6,667 nucleotides of DNA from Firmicutes bacterium UBA5500 (GTDB lineage: Bacteria > Bacillota > UBA994 > UBA5500), in NCBI GenBank assembly GCA_002427055.1, contig DIPA01000114.1, positions 100,425 to 107,091 on the forward strand, read 5' to 3'. The notes beneath the pieces were generated by a model, which worked only from the letters and a program-made list of their open reading frames with translations, ran no database searches and was not told the DNA's origin. Below, piece by piece: positions 1 to 5,238 of this stretch. The position numbers and the translations under genes are program-made. The stretch's first letter is position 1; every line of letters begins with the position of its first letter.

Positions 1-708
1 GGCATTATTGGTGGTGCTGACGGGCCGACAGCCATTTTCACAACCATTCGCTTGGCACCACATTTGCTGGCGTCAATCGCCATTGCTGCTTATTCGTACA
101 TGGCCTTGGTGCCAATTATTCAGCCACCAATTATGCGCGCCTTGACAACCAAGAAAGAGCGAGAGACTGTGATGGACCAGCTGCGCGTTGTTTCTAAGAA
201 AGAGAAGATTATCTTTCCTATCTTGGTTACTATCGCTGTAGGTCTTTTACTACCAGATTCAATTCCGCTAGTTGGTATGCTGATGTTAGGTAACTTGATT
301 CGTGAGTGCGGCGTAGTTGAGCGCCTATCGAAGACGGCGCAAAATGAGCTCACTAACATCATTGTTATTTTCCTTGGCCTGACAGTTGGCGCGACTGCAA
401 GTGGGGAGACTTTCTTGCGTCCACAGACGCTCTACATCGTTTGCCTTGGTCTGGTTGCCTTCGGTATCGGTACCGCTTCTGGCGTATTGCTAGGCAAACT
501 TATGTATAAGCTTAGTGGTGGCAAGGTCAACCCTCTCATCGGTTCTGCAGGTGTTTCAGCTGTGCCGATGGCAGCCCGCGTTTCACAAATAGAGGGGCAA
601 AAAGCTAATCCTAGAAACTACCTGTTGATGCATGCTATGGGACCTAACGTAGCAGGCGTTATTGGCTCGGCCATTGCGGCAGGGGTACTTATCTCAGTGC
701 TAGGTTAG
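1..708 (+). CDS. Na+-translocating decarboxylase beta subunit (OadB/GcdB/MmdB family), 5'-truncated by the window edge
   Basis: This is the membrane carboxyltransferase/decarboxylase subunit of a biotin-dependent sodium pump. It releases CO2 from carboxybiotin and couples this to Na+ export. The reading frame is open from base 1, so the gene starts outside the window and the internal TTG at 52 is not its start. The 235 visible residues are the C-terminal part of a family usually about 370-435 residues long. The signature [10 protein letters not shown] (residues 4-13) holds the conserved Asp (residue 7) implicated in Na+ binding. A second signature at 177-193 begins NPLIGSAG and has the conserved Asn177, Gly181, Ser186 and Arg193 in the family spacing. 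The end carries the typical [11 protein letters not shown] motif. Between them are several hydrophobic membrane segments. Whether the substrate is oxaloacetate, glutaconyl-CoA or methylmalonyl-CoA cannot be told from this subunit; the downstream pduL favours an acyl-CoA. Family assignment is very secure. Confidence 0.95.
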   Translation, partial: GIIGGADGPTAIFTTIRLAPHLLASIAIAAYSYMALVPIIQPPIMRALTTKKERETVMDQLRVVSKKEKIIFPILVTIAVGLLLPDSIPLVGMLMLGNLIRECGVVERLSKTAQNELTNIIVIFLGLTVGATASGETFLRPQTLYIVCLGLVAFGIGTASGVLLGKLMYKLSGGKVNPLIGSAGVSAVPMAARVSQIEGQKANPRNYLLMHAMGPNVAGVIGSAIAAGVLISVLG

Positions 709-752
709 GTATAGGTCGATTGTCCTTAAGACTCTAGATGACAAACTGACAA

Positions 753-789
753 GCGGCCCTAGCTACGCGCAAGGGTAAGCGGGGGCCGC
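753..789 (+). other. Intergenic stem-loop between decarboxylase beta subunit and pduL
   Basis: GCGGCCC (753-759) pairs exactly with GGGCCGC (783-789). Inside, GCTAC (762-766) can pair with the run at 775-780 if A777 is bulged, leaving an 8-base loop. No T-run follows, so it is not a standard Rho-independent terminator. It lies within the 104-base gap, just ahead of the pduL ribosome site. It could be an mRNA-processing or stabilising element that sets different expression of the two genes, or a factor-dependent stop. No convincing sigma-70 promoter is visible in the gap. The pairing is seen; the function is inference. Confidence 0.4.
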
Positions 790-799
790 ATTGCGAAAA

Positions 800-805
800 G
801 GGAGG
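800..805 (+). promoter_or_regulatory. Ribosome binding site of pduL
   Basis: GGGAGG lies 7 bases before the GTG at 813 and fixes that non-ATG start. The 12-mer AGGGAGGCTAGC (799-810) recurs exactly at the ribosome site of the ZIP transporter gene on the other strand. Confidence 0.8.
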
Positions 806-812
806 CTAGCAA

Positions 813-1385
813 GTGAAGCCAATTCTTGTTGGTATATCCAACCGACACTTACATCTTTCCCAGGCTGATCTCGAGACTTTGTTTGGGCCTGGCCATGAGC
901 TTACCAGGAAAAAGGATCTGGGGCAACCAGGGCAGTATGCTGCTGAGGAAACGGTTAATCTGATAGGCCCGAAGGGTAGTATCGCCAACGTGCGAGTACT
1001 TGGACCGGTGCGTTCCAAGACTCAGGTAGAGGTAGCAATGACTGATGCCTATCGTTTAGGAGTAAAGCCCCCAGTACGCGATTCGGGTAACCTCGAAGGT
1101 GCTGCGCCTATCACTATTGAAGGGCCTTGTGGCAAAGTGGAGCTTGACGCTGCCGTAATTCTTGCCTGGCGGCACGTCCATTTTCACACCTCAGAAGCGG
1201 CGGCTTACGGCGTAAAGGACAAAGATATGGTGCAGGTACGCGTCGGTGGCGACCGAGGCGTCATCTTTGAGAACGTACTCGTGCGTGTGCGCGATGATTT
1301 CGCTCTCGAAATGCATGTTGATACCGACGAAGCAAACGCAGCTTTACTACGTAATGGAGCAGAGGTAGAGATTATTAAGGCTTAG
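813..1385 (+). CDS. pduL: PduL-type phosphate acyltransferase (phosphate propanoyltransferase)
   Basis: It catalyses the reversible exchange of CoA and phosphate on short acyl groups (acyl-CoA + Pi to acyl-phosphate + CoA), typically propionyl or acetyl. The 190-residue product matches the PduL family from end to end. It has SNRHLHLS (9-16), GPVRSKTQVE (64-73), RHVHF (120-124) and LEMHVDTDEANAA (165-177). The expected two-zinc ligand set is present with family spacing: His12, His14, Glu73, His121, His123 and His168, plus the phosphate-binding Arg67. There is no N-terminal extension of the kind that targets PduL into bacterial microcompartments, and no shell gene is nearby, so a free cytoplasmic housekeeping role is likely. 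The GTG start is set by a strong ribosome site. The second zinc motif reads WRHVHFHTSEA rather than the usual ARHIHM-P, a mild variation. It follows the decarboxylase beta subunit on the same strand and is closed by a terminator. No acyl kinase is visible here. Confidence 0.95.
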   Translation: MKPILVGISNRHLHLSQADLETLFGPGHELTRKKDLGQPGQYAAEETVNLIGPKGSIANVRVLGPVRSKTQVEVAMTDAYRLGVKPPVRDSGNLEGAAPITIEGPCGKVELDAAVILAWRHVHFHTSEAAAYGVKDKDMVQVRVGGDRGVIFENVLVRVRDDFALEMHVDTDEANAALLRNGAEVEIIKA

Positions 1386-1401
1386 TTGTCTGGTAAGAAT
1401 A

Positions 1402-1441
1402 AAGGGCCGATTCAGTAGACAAACAGACTGAGTCGGCCTTT
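1402..1441 (+). terminator. Terminator after pduL, probably bidirectional
   Basis: GGCCGATTCAGT (1405-1416) pairs with ACTGAGTCGGCC (1427-1438) as 12 base pairs including one G-T, around a 10-base loop. On the + strand the stem is followed by TTTCTGCT, a short T-tract. On the - strand it is followed by TTTATTCTT, a better T-tract. It sits between the convergent pduL and TSUP genes, so it probably stops transcription from both sides. Confidence 0.75.
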
Positions 1442-1498
1442 CTGCTGTACAGAAGCATTTGCAGAAGAATCATCATAACGGAGCATAATGCAGTAGTC

Positions 1499-1861
1499 TT
1501 ACTTATCTCTCTGTTGCGGGCTAACGAATAGTTGGTACAAGCCCATGGCTATCAGATAGATGGCAAAAATCCTACGCAGCATGGTAGGTTGCAGCATGAG
1601 GGCTAGCTTAGCGCCGAGGAAAGAGCCAATTGCTCCACCAATGGCTAGCTTGGCTGCTAACTTCCATTGCACGTTACCGTAGCGAAGATGCGTGAGGATG
1701 GCTAAAACGGAAGTGGGGAGGAAGATGAATAGCGAGATGCCTTGTGCCACATGTTGGGGAGTTCCTTGAATCAGTACTAAACCTGGTACGAGCAAAGTGC
1801 CTCCGCCTACGGCTAATCCGGCCAAAATACCGGAGCAGACGCCTAGAACGATGACAAACAT
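1499..1861 (-). CDS. Half-size TauE/SafE (TSUP) family membrane protein, subunit B
   Basis: This is a 120-residue hydrophobic protein of the TauE/SafE (TSUP) anion transporter family, whose characterised members export sulfite, sulfonates or related organic anions. Usual members are about 250 residues and consist of two similar halves; this is only one half. Visible landmarks are LAVGGGTLLVPGL (16-28), FLPTS (47-51), YGNVQWK (61-67), an IGGAIGSFLGA segment (74-84) and LRRIFAIYLIAMGL (95-108). About four membrane segments are expected, with a short charged tail. The ATG directly follows the TAG of the upstream half gene, in the same frame. No Shine-Dalgarno sequence is seen before it, which points to translational coupling. 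The first membrane helix begins at residue 1, so no later start is plausible. It probably pairs with the upstream half to make one transporter; a homodimer is possible. The substrate is unknown. Confidence 0.85.
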   Translation of the reverse strand: MFVIVLGVCSGILAGLAVGGGTLLVPGLVLIQGTPQHVAQGISLFIFLPTSVLAILTHLRYGNVQWKLAAKLAIGGAIGSFLGAKLALMLQPTMLRRIFAIYLIAMGLYQLFVSPQQRDK

Positions 1862-2221
1862 CTATAAAAGCATGCGCAGTCCAGCTACCAGCATAAAGAG
1901 GGCGAACCCTTTGCGTAGCAAACTAGGACGGCAGTAGTTCATGAGGATAGCGCCAATGATGGCACCGATAGAAGTCGCTAAGGCAAGGCTAATTAAGGGC
2001 CTGACTTGAATATTGCCTTGACTATAGTAAACTAGCATACTGACGATTGAAGTAGGTAGTACAATTAGTAAACTGGTGGCGTGTGCGTGGTGCTGTTTCA
2101 TCCCAAGTAAATAGACCATCCCAGGTATGAGAATTGTGCCACCACCGATGCCGAGCAAGCCATTGACCACACCGGCTACGAGGCCGAGTAGTACGTAGGT
2201 AAGCCAGGATTCCTTCTGCAT
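1862..2221 (-). CDS. Half-size TauE/SafE (TSUP) family membrane protein, subunit A
   Basis: This 119-residue partner of the following TSUP half gene has the same landmarks in the same order: LLGIGGGTILIPGM (22-35), LPTS (55-58), QGNIQVR (68-74), an IGAIIGA segment (85-91) and LLRKGFALFMLVAGL (101-115). About four membrane helices are expected, half of the usual eight-helix TSUP protein. The start chosen is the ATG at 2221, because GGAGGT lies 7 bases before it. An in-frame ATG at 2236 would add five residues, but that codon overlaps the ribosome site itself. The gene begins 53 bases after the ZIP gene ends and runs directly into the second half gene. Its role is probably transport of a sulfur-containing or other organic anion across the cytoplasmic membrane; the substrate cannot be read from the sequence. 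Family assignment is secure, subunit pairing is inference. Confidence 0.85.
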   Translation of the reverse strand: MQKESWLTYVLLGLVAGVVNGLLGIGGGTILIPGMVYLLGMKQHHAHATSLLIVLPTSIVSMLVYYSQGNIQVRPLISLALATSIGAIIGAILMNYCRPSLLRKGFALFMLVAGLRMLL

Positions 2222-2228
2222 ACTTGAC

Positions 2229-2234
2229 ACCTCC
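2229..2234 (-). promoter_or_regulatory. Ribosome binding site of TSUP subunit A
   Basis: GGAGGT on the - strand lies 7 bases before the ATG at 2221. It overlaps the alternative ATG at 2236-2234, which argues against that upstream start. Confidence 0.75.
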
Positions 2235-2274
2235 ATTCTTTAGGTATGCCCCAAAGAACGGGTGAAGATGATAA

Positions 2275-2997
2275 CTAGAGCACAGTAAGTATAATAGCGA
2301 ATCCTAGCGTAATACCGAGTGAAGTGAGCAAACGGGAAGAGTCATGGGAGGTAGGAATTAACTCATCCGCTACCACAAAGACCATGGCTCCTGCGGCAAA
2401 AGCCAAACTGATCGCGATTGCTTGTGGTGAGAGTCGGATAAGGATCAAACTTAGCAGAGTGCCTAAGGGCGTCACCAAAGCTACCAGAGAGCAGAGCAAT
2501 AAGATCTGTGCTGGTCTCCAACCACCGTAGAGTAGTGGCAACGATAAGCCAATCCCTTCAGGTATGTTGTGTAAACCGATGGCTAGGGCCAAAATCATGC
2601 CGAGTTCCTCTGTAGCAGCGAAACCAGCGCCGATGGCTAAACCTTCGGGTAGGTCATGTAGGGCAATCCCCAGAGCTACCAAGATGCCCATGCGTACAAA
2701 AGAGTCGCTCCGACTATCACGCCTGCGTCTACCGCGTTGCCGTCTAGCCATACGGTTGCCGAGAGCTGCAAGTAGCAGCACTCCCAAGGCAAAACCTATG
2801 ACTGTCGATAGGCGAGTACCATGCAGAAGCGCAGCCGGTAGTAGGTCTATTGCAACCACGGCTAACATGACACCGGATGCCATTCCCAACCAAAAGGCTA
2901 ATACTCGGTCGCTAGGGCGCCCGAGAAAGAGGACGATTACACCACCCAAGACGGTCGCTAGACCGGCTAAGAGACTCGATAGTAGAATACTTGACAC
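2275..2997 (-). CDS. ZIP-family divalent metal transporter
   Basis: This is a membrane transporter of the ZIP (ZRT/IRT-like, ZupT/GufA) family, which moves Zn2+, Fe2+ or similar cations into the cytoplasm. The 240-residue product has the two family metal-site motifs in adjacent helices, HDLPEG (114-119) and HNIPEG (143-148). A DELIP segment (211-215) follows in the next helix. About eight membrane segments are visible and the length is normal. The GTG at 2997 is preferred: AGGGAGG lies 8 bases before it, and the first helix starts right after. An in-frame ATG at 3039 would add 14 residues, but it lies in the loop of a strong hairpin. The loop after helix 3 (about 82-97) is rich in arginine instead of the histidines often found there. 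The first motif has Asp where many relatives have Asn. It is the first gene of a probable operon with the two TSUP halves. The metal is not determined. Confidence 0.9.
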   Translation of the reverse strand: MSSILLSSLLAGLATVLGGVIVLFLGRPSDRVLAFWLGMASGVMLAVVAIDLLPAALLHGTRLSTVIGFALGVLLLAALGNRMARRQRGRRRRDSRSDSFVRMGILVALGIALHDLPEGLAIGAGFAATEELGMILALAIGLHNIPEGIGLSLPLLYGGWRPAQILLLCSLVALVTPLGTLLSLILIRLSPQAIAISLAFAAGAMVFVVADELIPTSHDSSRLLTSLGITLGFAIILTVL

Positions 2998-3005
2998 GCG
3001 GCTAG

Positions 3006-3012
3006 CCTCCCT
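3006..3012 (-). promoter_or_regulatory. Ribosome binding site of the ZIP transporter gene
   Basis: AGGGAGG on the - strand lies 8 bases before the GTG at 2997 and decides that start over the in-frame ATG at 3039. It shares the 12-mer AGGGAGGCTAGC with the pduL ribosome site. Confidence 0.75.
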
Positions 3013-3022
3013 AAGCAAACTA

Positions 3023-3056
3023 ATAGGCGAGGCAACCATTAGCTTGCCTCGCCTAT
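3023..3056 (-). terminator. Perfect 13-bp hairpin between the YitT and ZIP genes, probable terminator
   Basis: ATAGGCGAGGCAA (3023-3035) and TTGCCTCGCCTAT (3044-3056) form a perfect 13-bp stem with an 8-base loop. Read on the - strand it comes 30 bases after the YitT stop codon and is followed by TAGTTTGCTT, a broken T-tract. A Rho-independent terminator for the YitT gene is the simplest reading. Because the ZIP ribosome site follows at once (3006-3012), it could instead act as a leader hairpin or attenuator for the ZIP operon. Confidence 0.6.
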
Positions 3057-3086
3057 CCTTATTCTAGCTCGCCGCAGAACATGTCC

Positions 3087-3944
3087 CTAAATGGTTGTGG
3101 ATAGGTCTTGGAAGCCCTCTCCTAGTACTTCGTGAGCGTCCATCACAATTACAAAAGCCCGAGGATCAAGTGCTTGTACTAAGTTCTTAACCGTGATTAT
3201 CTCAGAACGGCTAACCACCACTAACAGTGTCTTCTTTGGCTGGCGACTGAAACCACCCTCGCTATGTAAGTAAGTAACACCGCGTTCTAACTCAGTCATA
3301 ATTTGATCGGCGATGGCTTCCCCGGCTTCTGAGATAATAATCAAAGCTTTTACGGCGAAAAAGCCTTCTTGAACAAAGTCTATTATGCGAGTAGTAACAA
3401 AGATTGAGACGAGTGCATACATGGCCAGGTTGGGGCCAAAAACATAGCCAGCACCACCAACAATTAGACTATCAATCAGTAGCAACGCCTGCCCAATGGG
3501 TAGGCCAGTTAGGCGATGAACTAGCCCGGCTGCTAAATCGGTGCCGCCGGTTGATCCGCGCGAACGAAAGACGATACCAATGCCGATACCGGTAACTACA
3601 CCCCCGTAGATAGCACCCAGAAGGGGATCATCAGTCCAAGGGATTATGTTACTCGTTGCATATACCCAGCCAGAAGTAGCCAATCCTCCAAATACAGAGA
3701 ACCAGCTAAAACGCCAGCCAATTATCAGACCACTGATGATCAACAGCGGGATGTTAATCAATAACAAAGTAATGCCAGGTTCAAAACCAGTTAGGTGATA
3801 GATGATAGTCGCTATACCAGCAGCTCCGCCGGCTGCAATGCGGTTAGGAATCTGCAAGGCGTTAACACCCACGGCCGTTATAAAAGAACCTAGCAAAATC
3901 CCCAGATATTGAGTTAAAGTGTGCGCAATGCGCTTGCGTCGCAT
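3087..3944 (-). CDS. YitT family membrane protein (DUF161 plus DUF2179)
   Basis: This is a 285-residue integral membrane protein of the YitT family, common in Bacillota and without an established biochemical function. The N-terminal part (about 10-195) has several membrane helices forming the duplicated DUF161 region. It includes the conserved RSRGSTGGTDLAAG stretch (127-140). The C-terminal soluble domain (about 210-275) is DUF2179-like and contains the RGVTYL segment (221-226) followed by two beta-alpha units. Such a domain resembles small ligand-sensing folds. The length is typical and no defect is seen. The ATG at 3944 is supported by AAGGAGT (3953-3959) 8 bases upstream. It is flanked by a strong terminator upstream and a hairpin downstream, so it is probably transcribed alone from a promoter in the short region 3945-3990. 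No clear -35/-10 pair could be picked out there. Family is secure; function is unknown. Confidence 0.93.
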   Translation of the reverse strand: MRRKRIAHTLTQYLGILLGSFITAVGVNALQIPNRIAAGGAAGIATIIYHLTGFEPGITLLLINIPLLIISGLIIGWRFSWFSVFGGLATSGWVYATSNIIPWTDDPLLGAIYGGVVTGIGIGIVFRSRGSTGGTDLAAGLVHRLTGLPIGQALLLIDSLIVGGAGYVFGPNLAMYALVSIFVTTRIIDFVQEGFFAVKALIIISEAGEAIADQIMTELERGVTYLHSEGGFSRQPKKTLLVVVSRSEIITVKNLVQALDPRAFVIVMDAHEVLGEGFQDLSTTI

Positions 3945-3990
3945 GCAGATTCACTCCTTACTGATATTGATGTCTAACTTAGTCTACCAT

Positions 3991-4027
3991 AAAAGAGAAA
4001 AACCGTGCAGCTGGTGCTACACGGTTT
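3991..4027 (-). terminator. Rho-independent terminator of the transketolase-aminotransferase operon
   Basis: AAACCGTG (4000-4007) pairs with CACGGTTT (4020-4027). Inside, AGC (4009-4011) pairs with GCT (4016-4018) around a four-base loop after one mismatch. On the - strand the stem runs into TTTTTCTCTTTT, a classic T-tract. It starts 13 bases after the aminotransferase stop codon. Confidence 0.88.
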
Positions 4028-4040
4028 CTGTCATAGGTGC

Positions 4041-5222
4041 TTAGCGTAACTTGCGTACTGCTGTTTCGATACGCTCCAGAGCTAACTGAATGTTTTCTAC
4101 TGAGTTAGCATAGGAGAGGCGCAAATGACCTTCGCCATATTCACCAAAATCTGTACCAGACAAAACAGCTACGCCGCCTTCTTGTAGAATGTAGTCGGCA
4201 ATTTCCTGGCTTGATTTGCCTAAGCCCCTAATATTGGGGAAGGCATAGAATGCTCCCAAAGGCTTGCGACAAGTTATACCAGGAATGGCGTTAAGGCCAT
4301 CAACGATTACGTCGCGACGTCCCTTAAACTCAGCCTTCATCTTGTCAGCTCCTGCTTGCGATCCAGATAGGGCTTCAACTCCAGCCATTTGAGTGAAAGC
4401 AGCAGCGCAGGAGTTGGTATTAATTGCTAGCCGGGCTATACGCTCTACCAGAGGAAGCGGTAGTATTCCGTAGCCCAAGCGCCAGCCGGTCATGGCATAG
4501 GTCTTCGAAAAACCGTCTAGGATAATAGTTTGCTCTTTCATGCCAGGTAGGGAGGCGATAGAGACTGGTTCATCGTCGTAGACAAGGCGGTCGTAAATTT
4601 CATCAGACATGACCATGATGTTCTTGCCACGCACTAGATCAGCGATCTGCTCTAGATTGGCGCGAGATAGCAAGCCACCGGTTGGGTTTGCCGGCGAGTT
4701 AATAATGATTAGTTTGGTGCGATCTGTTATTTTGCTAGCTAGGTCATCAATATCTAGCGTATAATCATTTTTCTCAAGCAATGGCATCGGAATAGCTTTG
4801 CCACCGACAAAGTTAACAGCAGACTCATAAATTGGGTACCCTGGGTTAGGATAAATAACCTCGTCGCCGGGGTTGATCAAAGCTAGCATAGTGTAAAGCA
4901 TAAGTGGCTTTGCCCCAGGCATCAGCACTACTTCGTCGGCCACAGCCGGTACTTTCTTATAGCGACTTACATAGTCAGCCACGGCCTGTCTAGCTTCAGC
5001 GATTCCGGTGGCAGGGCTGTAGTGGGTATAGCCATTGTTAAGAGCTTCTATGCCCGCATCGATAATGTTTTGCGGAGTGTCGAAATCGGGTTCACCAATT
5101 TCTAGGTGCACGATGTGTTTGCCTTGGGCCTCAAGAGCTTTCGCCTTAGCCAGTACTTCAAAAGCTTTCTCTGTGCCTAAACGCGACATGCGCGTCGCCA
5201 GCATTTGCTCAATCACGGTCAT
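4041..5222 (-). CDS. Class I/II pyridoxal-phosphate aminotransferase (aspartate aminotransferase-like)
   Basis: This is a cytoplasmic PLP enzyme that transfers an amino group between an amino acid and a 2-oxo acid, probably aspartate- or aromatic/alanine-type with 2-oxoglutarate. The 393-residue length is normal. Fold-type I landmarks are in place: EIGEPDFDTP (41-50), the NPTGG turn with Asn179, SDEIYDRLVYDD (206-217) with Asp207 and Tyr210, the Schiff-base Lys240 in GFSKTYAMTGWR (237-248), and the substrate carboxylate Arg368 in LRLSYA. The ATG at 5222 follows a GAGAGGG that is only 3 bases away, which is close. The ATG at 5204 would lose six poorly conserved residues but has no ribosome site. 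The gene lies 16 bases after the transketolase C-subunit stop and ends at a terminator, so it closes that operon. The exact substrate cannot be told; members of this group are often annotated aspC or patA. Confidence 0.93.
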   Translation of the reverse strand: MTVIEQMLATRMSRLGTEKAFEVLAKAKALEAQGKHIVHLEIGEPDFDTPQNIIDAGIEALNNGYTHYSPATGIAEARQAVADYVSRYKKVPAVADEVVLMPGAKPLMLYTMLALINPGDEVIYPNPGYPIYESAVNFVGGKAIPMPLLEKNDYTLDIDDLASKITDRTKLIIINSPANPTGGLLSRANLEQIADLVRGKNIMVMSDEIYDRLVYDDEPVSIASLPGMKEQTIILDGFSKTYAMTGWRLGYGILPLPLVERIARLAINTNSCAAAFTQMAGVEALSGSQAGADKMKAEFKGRRDVIVDGLNAIPGITCRKPLGAFYAFPNIRGLGKSSQEIADYILQEGGVAVLSGTDFGEYGEGHLRLSYANSVENIQLALERIETAVRKLR

Positions 5223-5238
5223 AATCCCTCTCTTTTTT

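Noticed and set aside
52..54. TTG at 52 as the start of the decarboxylase gene
   Set aside because: The hallmark [10 protein letters not shown] motif lies upstream in the same frame, so the gene continues beyond the window.
1442..1498. Small palindromes (CTGTACAG, GCATAATGC) in the convergent gap
   Set aside because: They are short, isolated and expected by chance; no repeat, RNA gene or site is supported.
1499..2236. A single full-length TSUP gene broken by a nonsense mutation
   Set aside because: The two parts are in frame across the TAG, but joining them leaves no linker between two hydrophobic helices. Each half also has its own start codon and complete half-repeat. Two genes are more likely, though only comparison with relatives can settle it.
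2222..2236. ATG start at 2236 for TSUP subunit A
   Set aside because: It overlaps the GGAGGT that serves the ATG at 2221.
2237..2274. Weak stem TTCTTT/AAAGAA between the ZIP and TSUP genes
   Set aside because: It is a short A/T stem with a large loop and no T-tract, too weak to call a terminator.
2998..3039. ATG start at 3039 for the ZIP gene
   Set aside because: It lies in the loop of the 13-bp hairpin and lacks a good ribosome site, while the GTG at 2997 has AGGGAGG at ideal distance.
2564..3067. Open frame of 167 codons on the + strand opposite the ZIP gene
   Set aside because: It is antisense to a clear ZIP gene, is rich in Arg, Pro, Ala and Ser, has no recognisable domain and no ribosome site, and runs through the hairpin.
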